A stretch of DNA of 64,000 nucleotides. Source: Carex sylvatica. Taxonomy: Eukaryota; Streptophyta; Magnoliopsida; Poales; Cyperaceae. The notes below the pieces were generated by a model. That model searched no databases. It worked only from the letters and a program-made list of their open reading frames with translations, and was not told where the DNA came from. The stretch spans positions 5,001-69,000 of the forward strand of contig CAXKVR010000936.1 in NCBI GenBank assembly GCA_964058845.1, written 5' to 3'. Below are positions 50,730 through 61,875 of the stretch, piece by piece. Within the stretch, counting starts at the first letter, position 1. Every line of letters starts with the position of its first letter. Both the position numbers and the translations under genes were made by a program.

Positions 50730-51470
50730 GGTACCTTAATTAGACCCTCTTGGGCCTTGGCACGGGATTATTCCCTATTGTGTCTATGATTAATCACAGG
50801 TACATGCCTCTTGTGTTTACTCTTCATTTTGTAGATCTTTATGTGAAATGTTGTGTTATCTCTTTTATTTTTAAAAAGAAATTACTATTTTATCTAACAA
50901 TATTTTAACCTAAAAAGATGGAGTTGTGTGCCAAAACCAATTTGGTCTCTGATGGCCAGGTGGCGCATGTTCGTGCCACATAACCTATACCTAAAGACAC
51001 TGAGGTAATCGTATTTTACTTTAGTTCATTGTTTTATAACAATAACTGAATGATGAAAGTAATTGAAATTTTGCTTTCTTGAAGGTGTCAATTAGTTATA
51101 TTGAGACAGCTGCAACAAAGGAGAAGAGGCAAAGTGCTTTCAAGCAGTATTTCTTCACATGTCATTGTAGCTGCTGTCTTAAGCTTCTACTGCGGTTTCC
51201 ACTGGAAGTATCCTTTATTTAATATCATTGTTTTCTCTTTTCCTTTTTGAATTTGCTTATTGCGCTTTCAATTTGCAACTAGCAAAAGTTCAAGCATAAT
51301 TGAAGAGCACTCTTAGGTTCGATCTGTACCATTGTGCAAGTGATATCTTAACTTGAAGATAGATTATACAGAAGCATATTCCATTTATCAAGCCATGGAA
51401 CAAGTTGAGTGTGACCTGTATCATGCATTCTCCCTCAACTTGCTGAAAACCCGTGAAAATCTCTTAAAAG
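50730..51470 (+). pseudogene. ASHR1-like (SMYD-type SET protein) gene fragment
   Basis: Three consecutive exon remnants plus one more match the SET-to-C-terminal region of plant ASHR1, a SET-domain lysine methyltransferase of the SMYD type. To 50799: LGLGTGLFPIVSMINH, the conserved NHS/C entry of the SET domain, donor gtacatg. 50924-51004: SCVPK, then after a frameshift TNLVSDGQVAHVRAT, a TAA stop at 50981, then PIPKDTE. 51085 to about 51205: VSISYIETAATKEKRQSAFK, then QYFFTCHCSCC, the post-SET cysteine cluster. 51372-51470: AYSIYQAMEQVECDLYHAFS, then LNLLKTRENLLK, with donor gtactt. The order and spacing of introns are kept, so this is a DNA-level duplicate, not a retrocopy. The stop and frameshift make it non-functional. 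The N-terminal MYND part and the last exons are missing. A LINE fragment begins 33 bp after the last exon. Confidence 0.8.
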
Positions 51471-51502
51471 GTACTTTCTTCGTTTAAATATTTGCTTCTG
51501 TA

Positions 51503-51728
51503 TGTCTCTTGTGTCCAGATTGTGCTTTAGAAACTGCTCTTCACATGTTTTTCAATTGTTCATATGCAATACATGACGGTGAGACAGTGGGGATGCTTTT
51601 TCAGTGCGGCTTGTTGGATGATTTGGAAACAGAGAAACAGTCAGCTGTTTGGAGGAATGAGGATTGATGCAAATCAGTTGGCTGTTAGAATAGTGGAAGA
51701 GGCGATGCTATGGGAAAAATTCTGCTAG
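51503..51728 (+). mobile_element. LINE (non-LTR) C-terminal fragment, zf-RVT region
   Basis: The first frame reads CLLCPDCALETALHMFFNC, the C-x2-C...ET-x2-H-x-FF-x-C zinc-ribbon pattern found after reverse transcriptase in plant LINE-type ORF2 proteins. From 51598, in another frame, it continues with SAACWMIWKQRNSQLFGG and ends EEAMLWEKFC before a TAG stop at 51726, the usual end of such proteins. The frame change, together with the lack of the usual linker between the two parts, points to an internal deletion. No reverse transcriptase core is present. The following T-rich stretch could be the element's 3' UTR. Confidence 0.75.
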
Positions 51729-51735
51729 CGGATGG

Positions 51736-51980
51736 TTGTGTGTGTGTGTGTGAAGGAAATATCATTTTATTTTTGTTTTTTTCTTGTTTTTTTTTCCTTT
51801 GTTGGTGTTTATGATCATCGAGTGTGTAATGCTTTGTTGGTGTTTAAAGTAGATGATGCCAAACCGGGTGTTAAATCAACTGCTTTGCTATTTGGAGATC
51901 CAACACGGTACTGGAATTTGAGTTTTCGACCATCAGTATTGATTGTTTCTTAGTTGGGGCGGGGGGGGGGGGGGGGGGGG
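51736..51980. repeat. (GT)n microsatellite and 20-base poly(G) run
   Basis: (GT)8 at 51736-51752, and an uninterrupted run of 20 G at 51961-51980 preceded by ggggc. The run is unusual in this AT-rich region, could form G-quadruplex-like structures and is error-prone to sequence. It lies about 60 bp before the second satellite array. Confidence 0.9.
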
Positions 51981-52037
51981 TGTATAATGGTGGCCTCGGT
52001 AAGATTCTGTGCTTGATCTTAAATTTGTATTTTCTAT

Positions 52038-54532
52038 GTGAGATATGACCATTTGAAGAACAAAAACTATAACAAAGACCTAGCAACTCCAACATGTAAG
52101 GCCAAGTCAGCTTTTGCTTACTTCTACCGGACAAGTACACGAGACAGCCAAAAGGGAAAGATATAACCGTGCAACTAAAAAAGGAAGGATATATTGTGAA
52201 GGAGACTTATCTTATAAGAGAAACCGCAGAGAAGTCACGGTTGTTGGATGCGTGCCGTTTCAGGAAAGCAGCCCACTCCAAGGAGAGGTCCATCTACATA
52301 AACAAAAGAAAAGGTTGTGAGATATTACCATTTGAAAAACAAAAACTATAACAAAGACCTAGCAACTCCAACATGTAAAGGCCAAGTCAGCTTTTGCTGA
52401 CTTCTACCGGACATGTACACGACACAGCCACAAGGGAAAGATATAACCGTGCAACTAAAAAAGAAAGGATATATTGTGAAGGAGACTTATCTTATAAGAG
52501 AAACCGCAGAGAAGTCACGGTTGTTGGATGCGTGCCATTTCAGGAAAGCAGCCCACTCCAAGAAGAGCTCCATCTAAATAAACAAAAGTAAAGGTTGTGA
52601 GATATGACCATTTGAAGAACAAAAACTATAACAAAGACCTAGCAACTCCAACATGTAAAGGCCAAGTCAGCTTTTGCTGACTTCTACCGGACATGTACAC
52701 GACACAGCCAAAAGGGAAAGAAATAACCGTGCAACTAAAAAAGGAATGATATATTGTGAAGGAGACTTATCTTATAAGAGAAACAGCAGGAAAGTCACGG
52801 TTGTTGGATGCGTGCCGTTGCCGGAAAGCAGCCCACTCCAAGGAGAGGTCCATCTACATAAACAAAAGTAAAGGTTGTGAGATATTACCATTTGAAAAAC
52901 AAAAACTATAACAAAGACCTAGCAACTCCAACATGTAAAGGCCAAGTCAGCTTTTGCTGACTTCTACCGGACAGGTACACGACACAGGCACAAGGGAAAG
53001 ATATAACCGTGCAACTAAAAAAGAAAGAATATATTGTGAAGGAGACTTATCTTATAAGAGAAACCGCAGAGAAGTCACGGTTGTTGGATGCGTGCCGTTT
53101 CAGGAAAGCAGCCCACTCCAAGAAGAGCTCCATCTAAATAAACAAAAGTAAAGGTTGTGAGATATGACCATTTGAAGAACAAAAACTATAACAAAGACCT
53201 AGCAACTCCAACATGTAAGGCCAAGTCAGCTTTTGCTGACTTCTAACGGACAAGTACACGAGACAGCCAAAAGGAAAAGATATAACCGTGCAACTAAAAA
53301 AGGAAGGATATATTGTGAAGGAGACTTATCTTATAAGAGAAACCGCAGAGAAGTCACGGTTGTTGGATGCGTGCCGTTTCAGGAAAGCAGCCCACTCCAA
53401 GGAGAGGTCCATCTACATAAACAAAAGAAAAGGTTGTGAGATATTACCATTTGAAAAACAAAAACTATAACAAAGACCTAGCAACTCCAACATGTAAAGG
53501 CCAAGTCAGCTTTTGCTGACTTCTACCGGACATGTACACGACACAGCCACAAGGGAAAGATATAACCGTGCAACTAAAAAAGAAAGGATATATTGTGAAG
53601 GAGACTTATCTTATAAGAGAAACCGCAGAGAAGTCACGGTTGTTGGATGCGTGCCGTTTCAGGAAAGCAGCCCACTCCAAGAAGAGCTCCATCTAAATAA
53701 ACAAAAGTAAAGGTTGTGAGATATGACCATTTGAAGAACAAAAACTATAACAAAGACCTAGCAACTCCAACATGTAAGGCCAAGTCAGCTTTTGCTGACT
53801 TCTAACGGACAAGTACACGAGACAGCCAAAAGGGAAAGATATAACCGTGCAACTAAAAAAGGAAGGATATATTGTGAAGGAGACTTATCTTATAAGAGAA
53901 ACCGCAGAGAAGTCACGGTTGTTGGATGCGTGCCGTTTCAGGAAAGCAGCCCACTCCAAGGAGAGGTCCATCTACATAAACAAAAGAAAAGGTTGTGAGA
54001 TATTACCATTTGAAAAACAAAAACTATAACAAAGACCTAGCAACTCCAACATGTAAAGGCCAAGTCAGCTTTTGCTGACTTCTACCGGACATGTACACGA
54101 CACAGCCACAAGGGAAAGATATAACCGTGCAACTAAAAAAGAAAGGATATATTGTGAAGGAGACTTATCTTATAAGAGAAACCGCAGAGAAGTCACAGTT
54201 GTTGGATGCGTGCCGTTTCAGGAAAGCAGCCCACTCCAAGAAGAGCTCCATCTAAATAAACAAAAGTAAAGGTTGTGAGATATGACCATTTGAAGAACAA
54301 AAACTATAACAAAGACCTAGCAACACCAACATGTAAGGCCAAGTCAGCTTTTGCTGACTTCTAACGGACAAGTACACGAGACAGCCAAAAGGGAAAGATA
54401 TAACCGTGCAACTAAAAAAGGAAGGATATATTGTGAAGGAGACTTATCTCATAAGAGAAACCGCAGAGAAGTCACGGTTGTTGGATGCGTGCCGTTTCAG
54501 GAAAGCAGCCCACTCCAAGGAGAGGTCCATTT
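52038..54532 (-). repeat. Detached 280-bp satellite array (~9 units)
   Basis: Nine units in the same orientation as the right half of the main array, 11.4 kb away from it. Units are distinguished by tagcaactccaacatgtaa, gggaaagatataacc and aaaggttgtgag. They alternate as 559-bp dimers (53233/53513 and 53792/54072), one member carrying gagaggtccatctacataa and the other gagctccatctaaataaac. The edges are abrupt: it begins partway through a unit at gtgagatatgacc and ends in the exon-like block at ggtccattt. Two overlapping small open frames per unit are by-products of the repeat. Confidence 0.96.
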
Positions 54533-57500
54533 AAAATGAGTTGTCAATCCTTACGGTCAATTTTCACAATAATGATAATTCAACGAGATAATGTCTACAG
54601 TGGAGGAGGGAGGAAGGAAGAATAGGGGTCAATTGACCTCTATTTTTTAATTTTTTATATATATGTATGATTTTATATATAATTTAGAGTAAAATAGTAT
54701 GGTACTGTAAAGTTAATTTTTATTTGTCGCAATTTTTTTTTATATGATTGATCTTTATATATATTTGACCATAGAGTCTGAAAATTTGACTCCGCCTCTA
54801 ACCTGAAGGCATGAGTCGTGGCAATATTCAATCCATGAACAATTTTAATGAAATGTTATATATGTGTTAGCATAATTTGTGAGCATGTAGTATTATGTAT
54901 TTGCACAACTGCATATATATAACTGCACGATATTATGTGGTTATATATACAATTCATGAGGTTGCATTTAAAAATACTGCTAAATATTATGTCTGTTCGA
55001 TATCATTAACTAATAGAGATATAAATGGGTCTTATTAGTAAGCTAGTCGACTTAGATTATATTTTTGTACATAATGTCTTGTCATATTGCAAATTTATCG
55101 CGTTATATTTGATCATGTTGTATTTTGACATTACGGCTTCGTAATTTCAAATTAAAAAATAAAAACATTTACTAGGGTTCTTTAAGAGTATACATGAAAT
55201 AAAAATAATTCTCTAAAAATAATGAACCAAAAATAGGTACTTCGCAAAGTATCTATTTTGTCATTATTTAAAATAATACTTAGTTTTGAGGGCTTTTAAG
55301 AGTATACATGAAATTCTCCAAAAAGAATGTTATCAGTATTATGTTGCACAGTGACATTCAAACATATTATGATGTGTGCGTCACAAGAAAATAAATTATT
55401 TACTATCATAACCGACCAATAAGAAGACTATTTCTCTTAAATATGCTACATATTTTTTACTTTTTAAATAATGATAAAATAGGTACTTTGTAAATTTAAA
55501 ATGGTGTTATGATTTTTAGAAGGGGATACAGAGTTTTGAGGATTTTTAGGGGTATGCATGAAATTCCCCAAAAAAATATTATGAATACTATACTATTCGA
55601 AGTACTACTGTTTTTTTTTTCTTTGGAGAATAAAGATACCTGCTTTTTACTGTTCTGTTCAATATTGCTTTTATTCTCGTTGATGCTCCATCTTTTGAAA
55701 CACATGTTGAACTTGAGCTGCTATTCGCACAGTGACTGCTGTAGAGAATCCACCAAACCGAAAAGTTTATTTTTTGTCGTTTTCCAGAGGAAGCTATGAT
55801 TCTGATTTCTGAACCCCAGTACTGTGTAATGTGTAATGTAGCTGTATTTGCTCATTGCTTCTATTCTATATCCCAATCCCATGCACTGATGCACTCCACC
55901 TCACCCGCTTCCTTCATTTATCTCTTCTTGCACCGCAACCGCACGAACTAAAATTGATGAATCCAAGTGCTCTGTTTCATGTTTTTGACATTTGTGATTG
56001 ACGGTCGAATCGCATAAACACTAGCTAAGCTCTTTCAAATAAATAATTGGGTGAGAACTCGTCTGTTTAATGACCCGCAACTAAGTCATAATTTGAGAAA
56101 AAAAAATTATATATATATATACTTTCTGTATTAGAACGGAGGCAGTAACCATTTCAAATAAATGAATTTAGTAATTAGAGTAAAGCATGCATAAATAGAC
56201 TGAAGTCGAAGGCATTTTTAATTTTAATGTTTAGTCAAATAATTAAAAAGAATGAATCTTTAATTACCGTGGAATTACATATTAAAAATTCAATTTTATT
56301 TTTATGAAATATTAAAATTAAAATGCTGAACTCTGTTTTTTCTCTCAAAAATAAAATATAAAAGGAACCATATACAAACTAACCATTTATTTTCATGAAA
56401 GAATGGGACCAGTTAGATGGCTGATCTAATCTTACACATGCATCTGCCCGTAAATATAAGTCAATAATTTGTTTTAATTTTGTTAGTATGGATTAACGGA
56501 CGGATTAATTCAAAAAAATTTGATACAAATTGTACTGTCAACCAAACATTTTAGATGATATAAAATAACATGCAGATTATGTGAAATTTAATATCCAATA
56601 AAGTAATAGGGCTAACAATAAGTTTATATATTTTGGTTCTCATTGTGAACTATTTTATTTGATTTTATAATTACTATCAACACTATTTAATTGATAGTCA
56701 TCGTATCTCAATCGATCCTTTGTGTTTGAACTTATCTTTTGTTTTACTATTTGTCCTTATCTAATTGTGGTAATATGTTTTTTTTTTTTTACATCGTTGA
56801 GATAATATGTCAATACGAATTACATTTGTAAGAATGGTTAAAGAAAATATCACTAATTAAATGACACAAGACAAGACAATGTTATTGTCACTATATGAAG
56901 TACTATATATATACACTGTGTCTGTTATTAGACATTTTGCTGCTTCCCGAGATTATTTTGTCTTTCCATAAATGATATTAAATGCACTCAGAGTTGTAAA
57001 TTTATACAATGTTCCTATCTTTTAATTTAAGACACAATCATGTACTTTAGTCTTTATTCTTAGTTTTAGCCGTTTCAGTTTTCAGTTCAACTCAATTACC
57101 CCACAAAATAATAGTTCAGGATGTATCATCAATTTCCCCACAAAAATGTTTACAGAATATCCGGCGCCGTACGAGAAAGTTCGATAAGACGTATTGAGAG
57201 AGAAATGGAAGAAATGAAACCCTTGATTAAACATTCTAGAAATGAACAGGGTCAAGTCAACAAATGTATATATAATATAATAAAAGTATAATAAAGAGCT
57301 TAGTGAACACCTTATACACGAATGTGGCCCCGTTCGGCGATGATTATTTTCTTGGCAACAAGAATAAATAAATATGATAATGCAAATATTAATTTGTGAT
57401 TTTTGAAAGCTTTTTAATTCATCAAAAAAATTAGAATATAGGTGTTAAGTAAATATAAGAGAAAATTTGTTGGAAAATTATTTGTTTTCAAGAAAATGTA

Positions 57501-57876
57501 ATGTTAAAATCAGACTTTATTAAATGTGTTGATAACAATTATTGATTCAAATTAATATATTTATACATGTCATATTCTCAAAAACACTAAAGGAGTGAAT
57601 TGGTATATTTATATGTATCATATTTTTTAAATAAAAGAGTAAATTGACTATACACTTCAAAACAATATATATTGTACATAATTTTATTGTATATCATAAT
57701 GAATGCGGCTTAGATTGTGTTAGTCGTCGCAATATAAAATTTTCTTATTTAACATCCATGGGTTAAGGAGTGTACGTGTATAGTTAAATTCATTACAAAG
57801 TTTTATACATTATTATGATAATAATATTATTGCAAGTAATGCGTTGAGTTGATATTTTGCCTGACAATACCTGATC
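54533..57876. other. AT-rich intergenic stretch
   Basis: No credible gene. The 96- and 69-residue frames near 55496-55799 overlap on opposite strands and lack family motifs. (TA)n runs occur near 56106-56120. A moderately GC-richer patch at 55840-55940 shows no exon structure that I could support. Confidence 0.5.
55165..55600 (+). repeat. Three diverged copies of a ~25-bp motif with longer shared context
   Basis: tttaagagtatacatgaaat occurs at about 55180 and 55298, and a variant ttaggggtatgcatgaaatt at about 55545. The second and third are each preceded by a gttttgagg-type segment and followed by ctccaaaaa or ccccaaaaa and a ttat-rich stretch, as in an old duplication with roughly 250-bp spacing. 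Confidence 0.55.
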
Positions 57877-58460
57877 AAGGTTTTAAATAGCGATTATCGC
57901 GTCATAGTGAAAAGGCTAAAAAAAGACTATTGCGAATAGATGTAGTTTTTTTAATTAAAAAATTATATTTTATATTTCTACTCATTATCAGCATTATCTA
58001 AAGTCTCATAGAGCAATAACTAATACAAAATTGATTAAGGAATTATAAATTCATATTGAACCAGCACAAAGTCTAAATTGCTATTCAAAATATCTCTAAT
58101 AATATCATAAACTATCTACCTTTTTTTCATTCAAAATAACTTAAACATCATGGCATAAACTATATATATTTTTTATTAAAAAAAACATAGACATCATAAA
58201 ATAAACTATCTATTTTTTTTCTATTTAAAAACAAAATCATCTGGACCATGAAAAAATTCATCTTTAAAATTAATTTTCAGTTTGAGTATTTATATAAAAC
58301 CCTATGTAGCATAGCGTGTAGCATAGATAGCGGATCGCTATTACCACTATAGCGGTCGTAGTTGAAATAACGCACTTTTATCCTATAGCATAGCGTTCAA
58401 AGTCTAAAAATACTATAACGCTGCTATTGCATCACTATAGCGCACTATTTAGAATACTGT
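57877..58460. mobile_element. Probable hAT-like element with tagcg/cgcta motifs
   Basis: The left edge, aggttttaaatagcgattat, and the right edge, cactatttagaatact, are imperfect inverted repeats. Near the right end are many atagcg, cgctatt and ctatagcg motifs. No target duplication matched and no coding region was found. Confidence 0.45.
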
Positions 58461-60000
58461 ATCCGGTACATCACGTATCAATAATGATCTCAAAAATATA
58501 ACTAAGTTCCTTGGAGAGTATGATAGTGTGCATCATTTACAGCTCATGGAATTGATCGCCACTGCCTTTTCAGATAACTAATTTTCAAATGGCGTTGTCA
58601 TTTTTTCTAACGATGGTGTGAAAATTGAAATCGACCCCAACGATATTGCACCACATAATTAACTTCTATTGAAATCTGTCTTTAATTTAGATTTAGACTT
58701 CATGATCCCATTAATTAGCGACAACAATGAGCTATGTTTTTATTAACATTTCTTTAAAAAAAAAAAAAAAACGTTTTTTTTATGTGATTTAGCATGTTTG
58801 CTTAAAATTTCACACCAAAAACGTTTGGCGAGTTCTTTTTCTTTATTGGAAACTGAGATCATGAGAAATTTTGTACCAAGAGAGAAAAAAGTTATCCTAA
58901 AAAAAGAGAAATAAAGGGATAGGGAAAGGGATGTGTTTTGTGTTGACCTACAAGCGTTATTTATTATTATTCATATCTCCTTAATTATATGAATTATATT
59001 AAATATGGTTTGTCGTATAAAAATGAGTTTAACAAGTCCTAACAAAAACTGATAAAGAGTGCTTCTAATAATTAAATTCATTATTTTTGTCTACATTTGA
59101 ATCTTTTAATGGGATATTAGTGATAATTTGCAAACATGATAAATATTTCATAATATTATTCTTATTAATGTCTACTCCTTAGTTTAGTCCTTTACTACAA
59201 ATTTTTAGCACACTATAATGTTTGCATGTGGAAACATAAGTATTATAATTTTTAAATTAAAAAAACTTAGTACCGGTCGGTATGTAAGATGAATAAAATT
59301 AAATTGTTTCACATGATAATATTACTATCTCTTAAAAAAAACAATATTTTTCAAGATTATGAGTTTAAAAATCCCAACTCACGTATTGTTAAATATTGAT
59401 ATTTTCACTGTGTTTCAAATTATAATTGCATACACTTAGTCTATACCATAAATCGGTTAATTGTTTCCTTAAATGAAAACCAAAAACTAATAAAAAAAAA
59501 AAGTAAACGAGATGTAGAAAACAACAATAACAACAACAACAACAAAGTTAATTTTTAGTCCAAACAAATTGTTGTATGATAGAAATAAAATCCATCCGAG
59601 TCACAAAACTTGAGATTAGGAAAAAAAAATACATAGTCAAAGTCGGTACAACTGCCTTAAATTGATTAGTTGAAAAATATTTATACCATAAATTCAATAA
59701 ACTAGTACGTGCATCGGAATCGACGTAAATCGATTGGTTGTTGTCTTAAAATCGAGTTGATTCTTATGCATGTAATAGTTAAAAAAAATATAATATAAAT
59801 TTTACAACTAATCGATTTATTGGATAACTCGATTTAAGGCAGTATAACATACCGGTACTAAACTAATCCAACTATGTTCCAACTAATTTACATTTGGATA
59901 CTCACATAAAAATCAGAATAATATAAATATCATAAGTCTTTACTTTAATTGAAAGATTACATCGCAAGTCATAAATTTAAAGAGTATATACTAAAAATAT
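58461..60000. other. AT-rich intergenic stretch
   Basis: No gene. It contains an (AAC)n-rich run at 59520-59546. A loose inverted arrangement around 59650-59870 (ggtacaactgccttaaattg against cgatttaaggcagtataac) may be an old MITE. Confidence 0.5.
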
Positions 60001-60240
60001 GTTTTCCGTTTGACTTTAGTTAATAAATTAATTTTAATGCATTTATTTTTTGAATATTTTTTGACCACTTGACTTTATATTAGATTAATTTAAATGCTTA
60101 AAATTTTCACATGTAGACTTATCACTCGTAAGATAGACAGGTTTCAACAGTTCGGATTCGTCATTTAAAGCAGATTCGATGGGTTTTAGACTTGAATTCA
60201 TCAAGAGCCTTGGTAAACTTAAGAACACCCTAGCTAGTTC
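60001..60240. mobile_element. Diverged half copy of the foldback Mutator-like element
   Basis: The order tttgaccacttgactttat, catgtagacttatcactcg, ggtttcaacagttcggattc, gattcgatgggttttagact matches the right half of the 408-bp element at 13040-13447 with many substitutions. The other half is missing. Confidence 0.5.
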
Positions 60241-60444
60241 TACTCTTATTTTATAAGGTGTTATTGCATTATCTTGTATTATTGTTATTGCATTATTATT
60301 TTTTTCAACTATGATTTTATGATTTTAAGTATTTAATTAAAACCACTTAAATTCAAGGTAATTTGGTAATATTTTGGGAACTGCTTTTTTTTTCCCCCAA
60401 ATTTATGCAAATATTTATAGTTTGACAAAATATTATATATGTGG

Positions 60445-60690
60445 TAGGGGTGTAAACGGAGCGGATAATGCTAATATCATATATGTATCCATCTTTCAAT
60501 GAGCGGATACGGATAGTAAATGGATATCAAAATTTAAAACTAAATTAGCCTTAAATGGATACGGATACAGATAGTATATCAAAATTTAAAATCAAATCCA
60601 CCTTAAACGGATACGAATACGGAACGGATAATCTATGAATACGGATTCGAATATGAATACGAAACGAATAATTATCGGATAATTGAGTCA
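60445..60690 (+). mobile_element. hAT-type element end, (GGATAC)n subterminal repeats
   Basis: It begins taggggtgtaaacggagcgg, then ggataatgctaatatcat, then degenerate ggatacggata repeats to about 60690. It is the reverse-complement relative of 8998-9198. No opposite end was found in the following sequence. Confidence 0.6.
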
Positions 60691-60909
60691 TAGATACAAA
60701 TACTGATTAATAAAATTTAAATATAAAAATAAATGAATAATTGAAAATCCTTAGCTTAATTTAAACATAGTTACTTCCTAATTTAGTTGAATGAGATTTT
60801 GTGTTTTTTATTAACATGGAGGCATCTTTAAAGAAAATAAAAAAATATTGCAAAGGATATTGATAGGAAGGTGGCTCTAATTCTAGCTTAATCGGTCTCT
60901 CCATTTATG

Positions 60910-60984
60910 CTATAATGGAGAAGATAATTCATCCATTGAACATGATTTTGCTAGCTTTGGGAAATTAATGGGAACTAGGTGCAT
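60910..60984 (-). other. 24-codon open frame beneath a GC-rich hairpin and TATA-like box
   Basis: On the minus strand a TATA-like cttatatatag (61121-61131) is followed by about 135 bp of leader. Then comes a perfect hairpin gttgcggc-gga-gccgcaac (60986-61004), and directly after it ATG starts a 24-codon frame, MHLVPINFPKLAKSCSMDEL and four more codons, ending TAG. The layout looks like a promoter and leader, but I recognise no peptide family, and longer frames through the leader are AT-driven. It may be a gene fragment or chance. Confidence 0.2.
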
Positions 60985-61789
60985 CGTTGCGGCTCCGCCG
61001 CAACAATTTTTTTTTTTATGTATGATTGTGTACATGTGTGAACTTCTTCTGCCCGAATGAAATATGTCAGACTTATTTTTTGTTGGAAGCCTTGTTTTGC
61101 TTTGGTGATGATGATTGAGACTATATATAAGGAGAACAAATTGTTCATATAAAGTGAGGAGAACAAAATCAAGACGGTGTATACGCATATATATCAGATT
61201 GAATATGATTTTAGGTATTTGTATGAACCATACAAATGGGGGAAAAAAAATAGTATATAAGCTTGATAAATAATTGGTGAACAAATCATGTACAATTGGA
61301 AGTGTTTTTCAGACGAAGCCTATGTTTTAATGGGATGGTGCAGTTTATTCTTCTTCTTCTTTTTCTTGTCATTAATGCTGCAAAAATGAGAATATACATT
61401 AGTTTGTTGCGGTCAACCGAATTTGATTCAAACTTGAATCAACCAATAATTGGTCTAGTTCTAATGCGAGATAACTACAATCTGAGGCTTAGAAATTTAG
61501 TGGAAAGTCAAATCTCTCAAAGTACAAATTTAGTGTGTATGAACTCATATACAGCTGCAAACAAATTAAGTAATTATATATAGACAAGTATACCAAACTT
61601 CAAAGTAATTTGCCTGGATGATTTGAAGTCCAAGCTGACCAAACTGGAAATGATTTTTCAAATTCAATTGCAATTAAGCACCCAACTAAAATTAGTTGGA
61701 AAAATAGGGAAAAGAAATTGCAGAATTTGAGGCTTAATCAAAGCAAAACTAAGTTTTTTTTCTATCTTATCCTTTTTTTTAACACAAAC

Positions 61790-61875
61790 CTTTTGTAAAA
61801 CTGGAAGTACATTCTTTATACACCAACCTGCTGAAGTACAGACTGGTGCGGTCTTTAACTCTTGTGGCTCTGACA
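61790..61875 (-). pseudogene. Unidentified exon-like segment
   Basis: 86 bp on the minus strand between a plausible acceptor (tattaccttag) and donor (aaaag/gtttgtg). One frame reads SEPQELKTAPVCTSAGWCIK, then NVLPVLQK, less AT-biased than its surroundings. I know no family match. The plus strand also has an open frame with a gtaatag donor, so strand is uncertain. Confidence 0.22.

Noticed and set aside
15975..54539. Dozens of nearly identical 60-70-residue open frames, one per 280-bp unit, as a tandem gene family
   Set aside because: They are antisense to the exon-like block, start at different context-free ATGs, have no promoter or leader of their own, and recur only because the satellite unit is repeated. 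Units with indels simply lose or shift them.
54600..54660. Palindromic ggggtcaattgacctc as an element terminus
   Set aside because: A short chance palindrome. No partner end or target duplication was found nearby.
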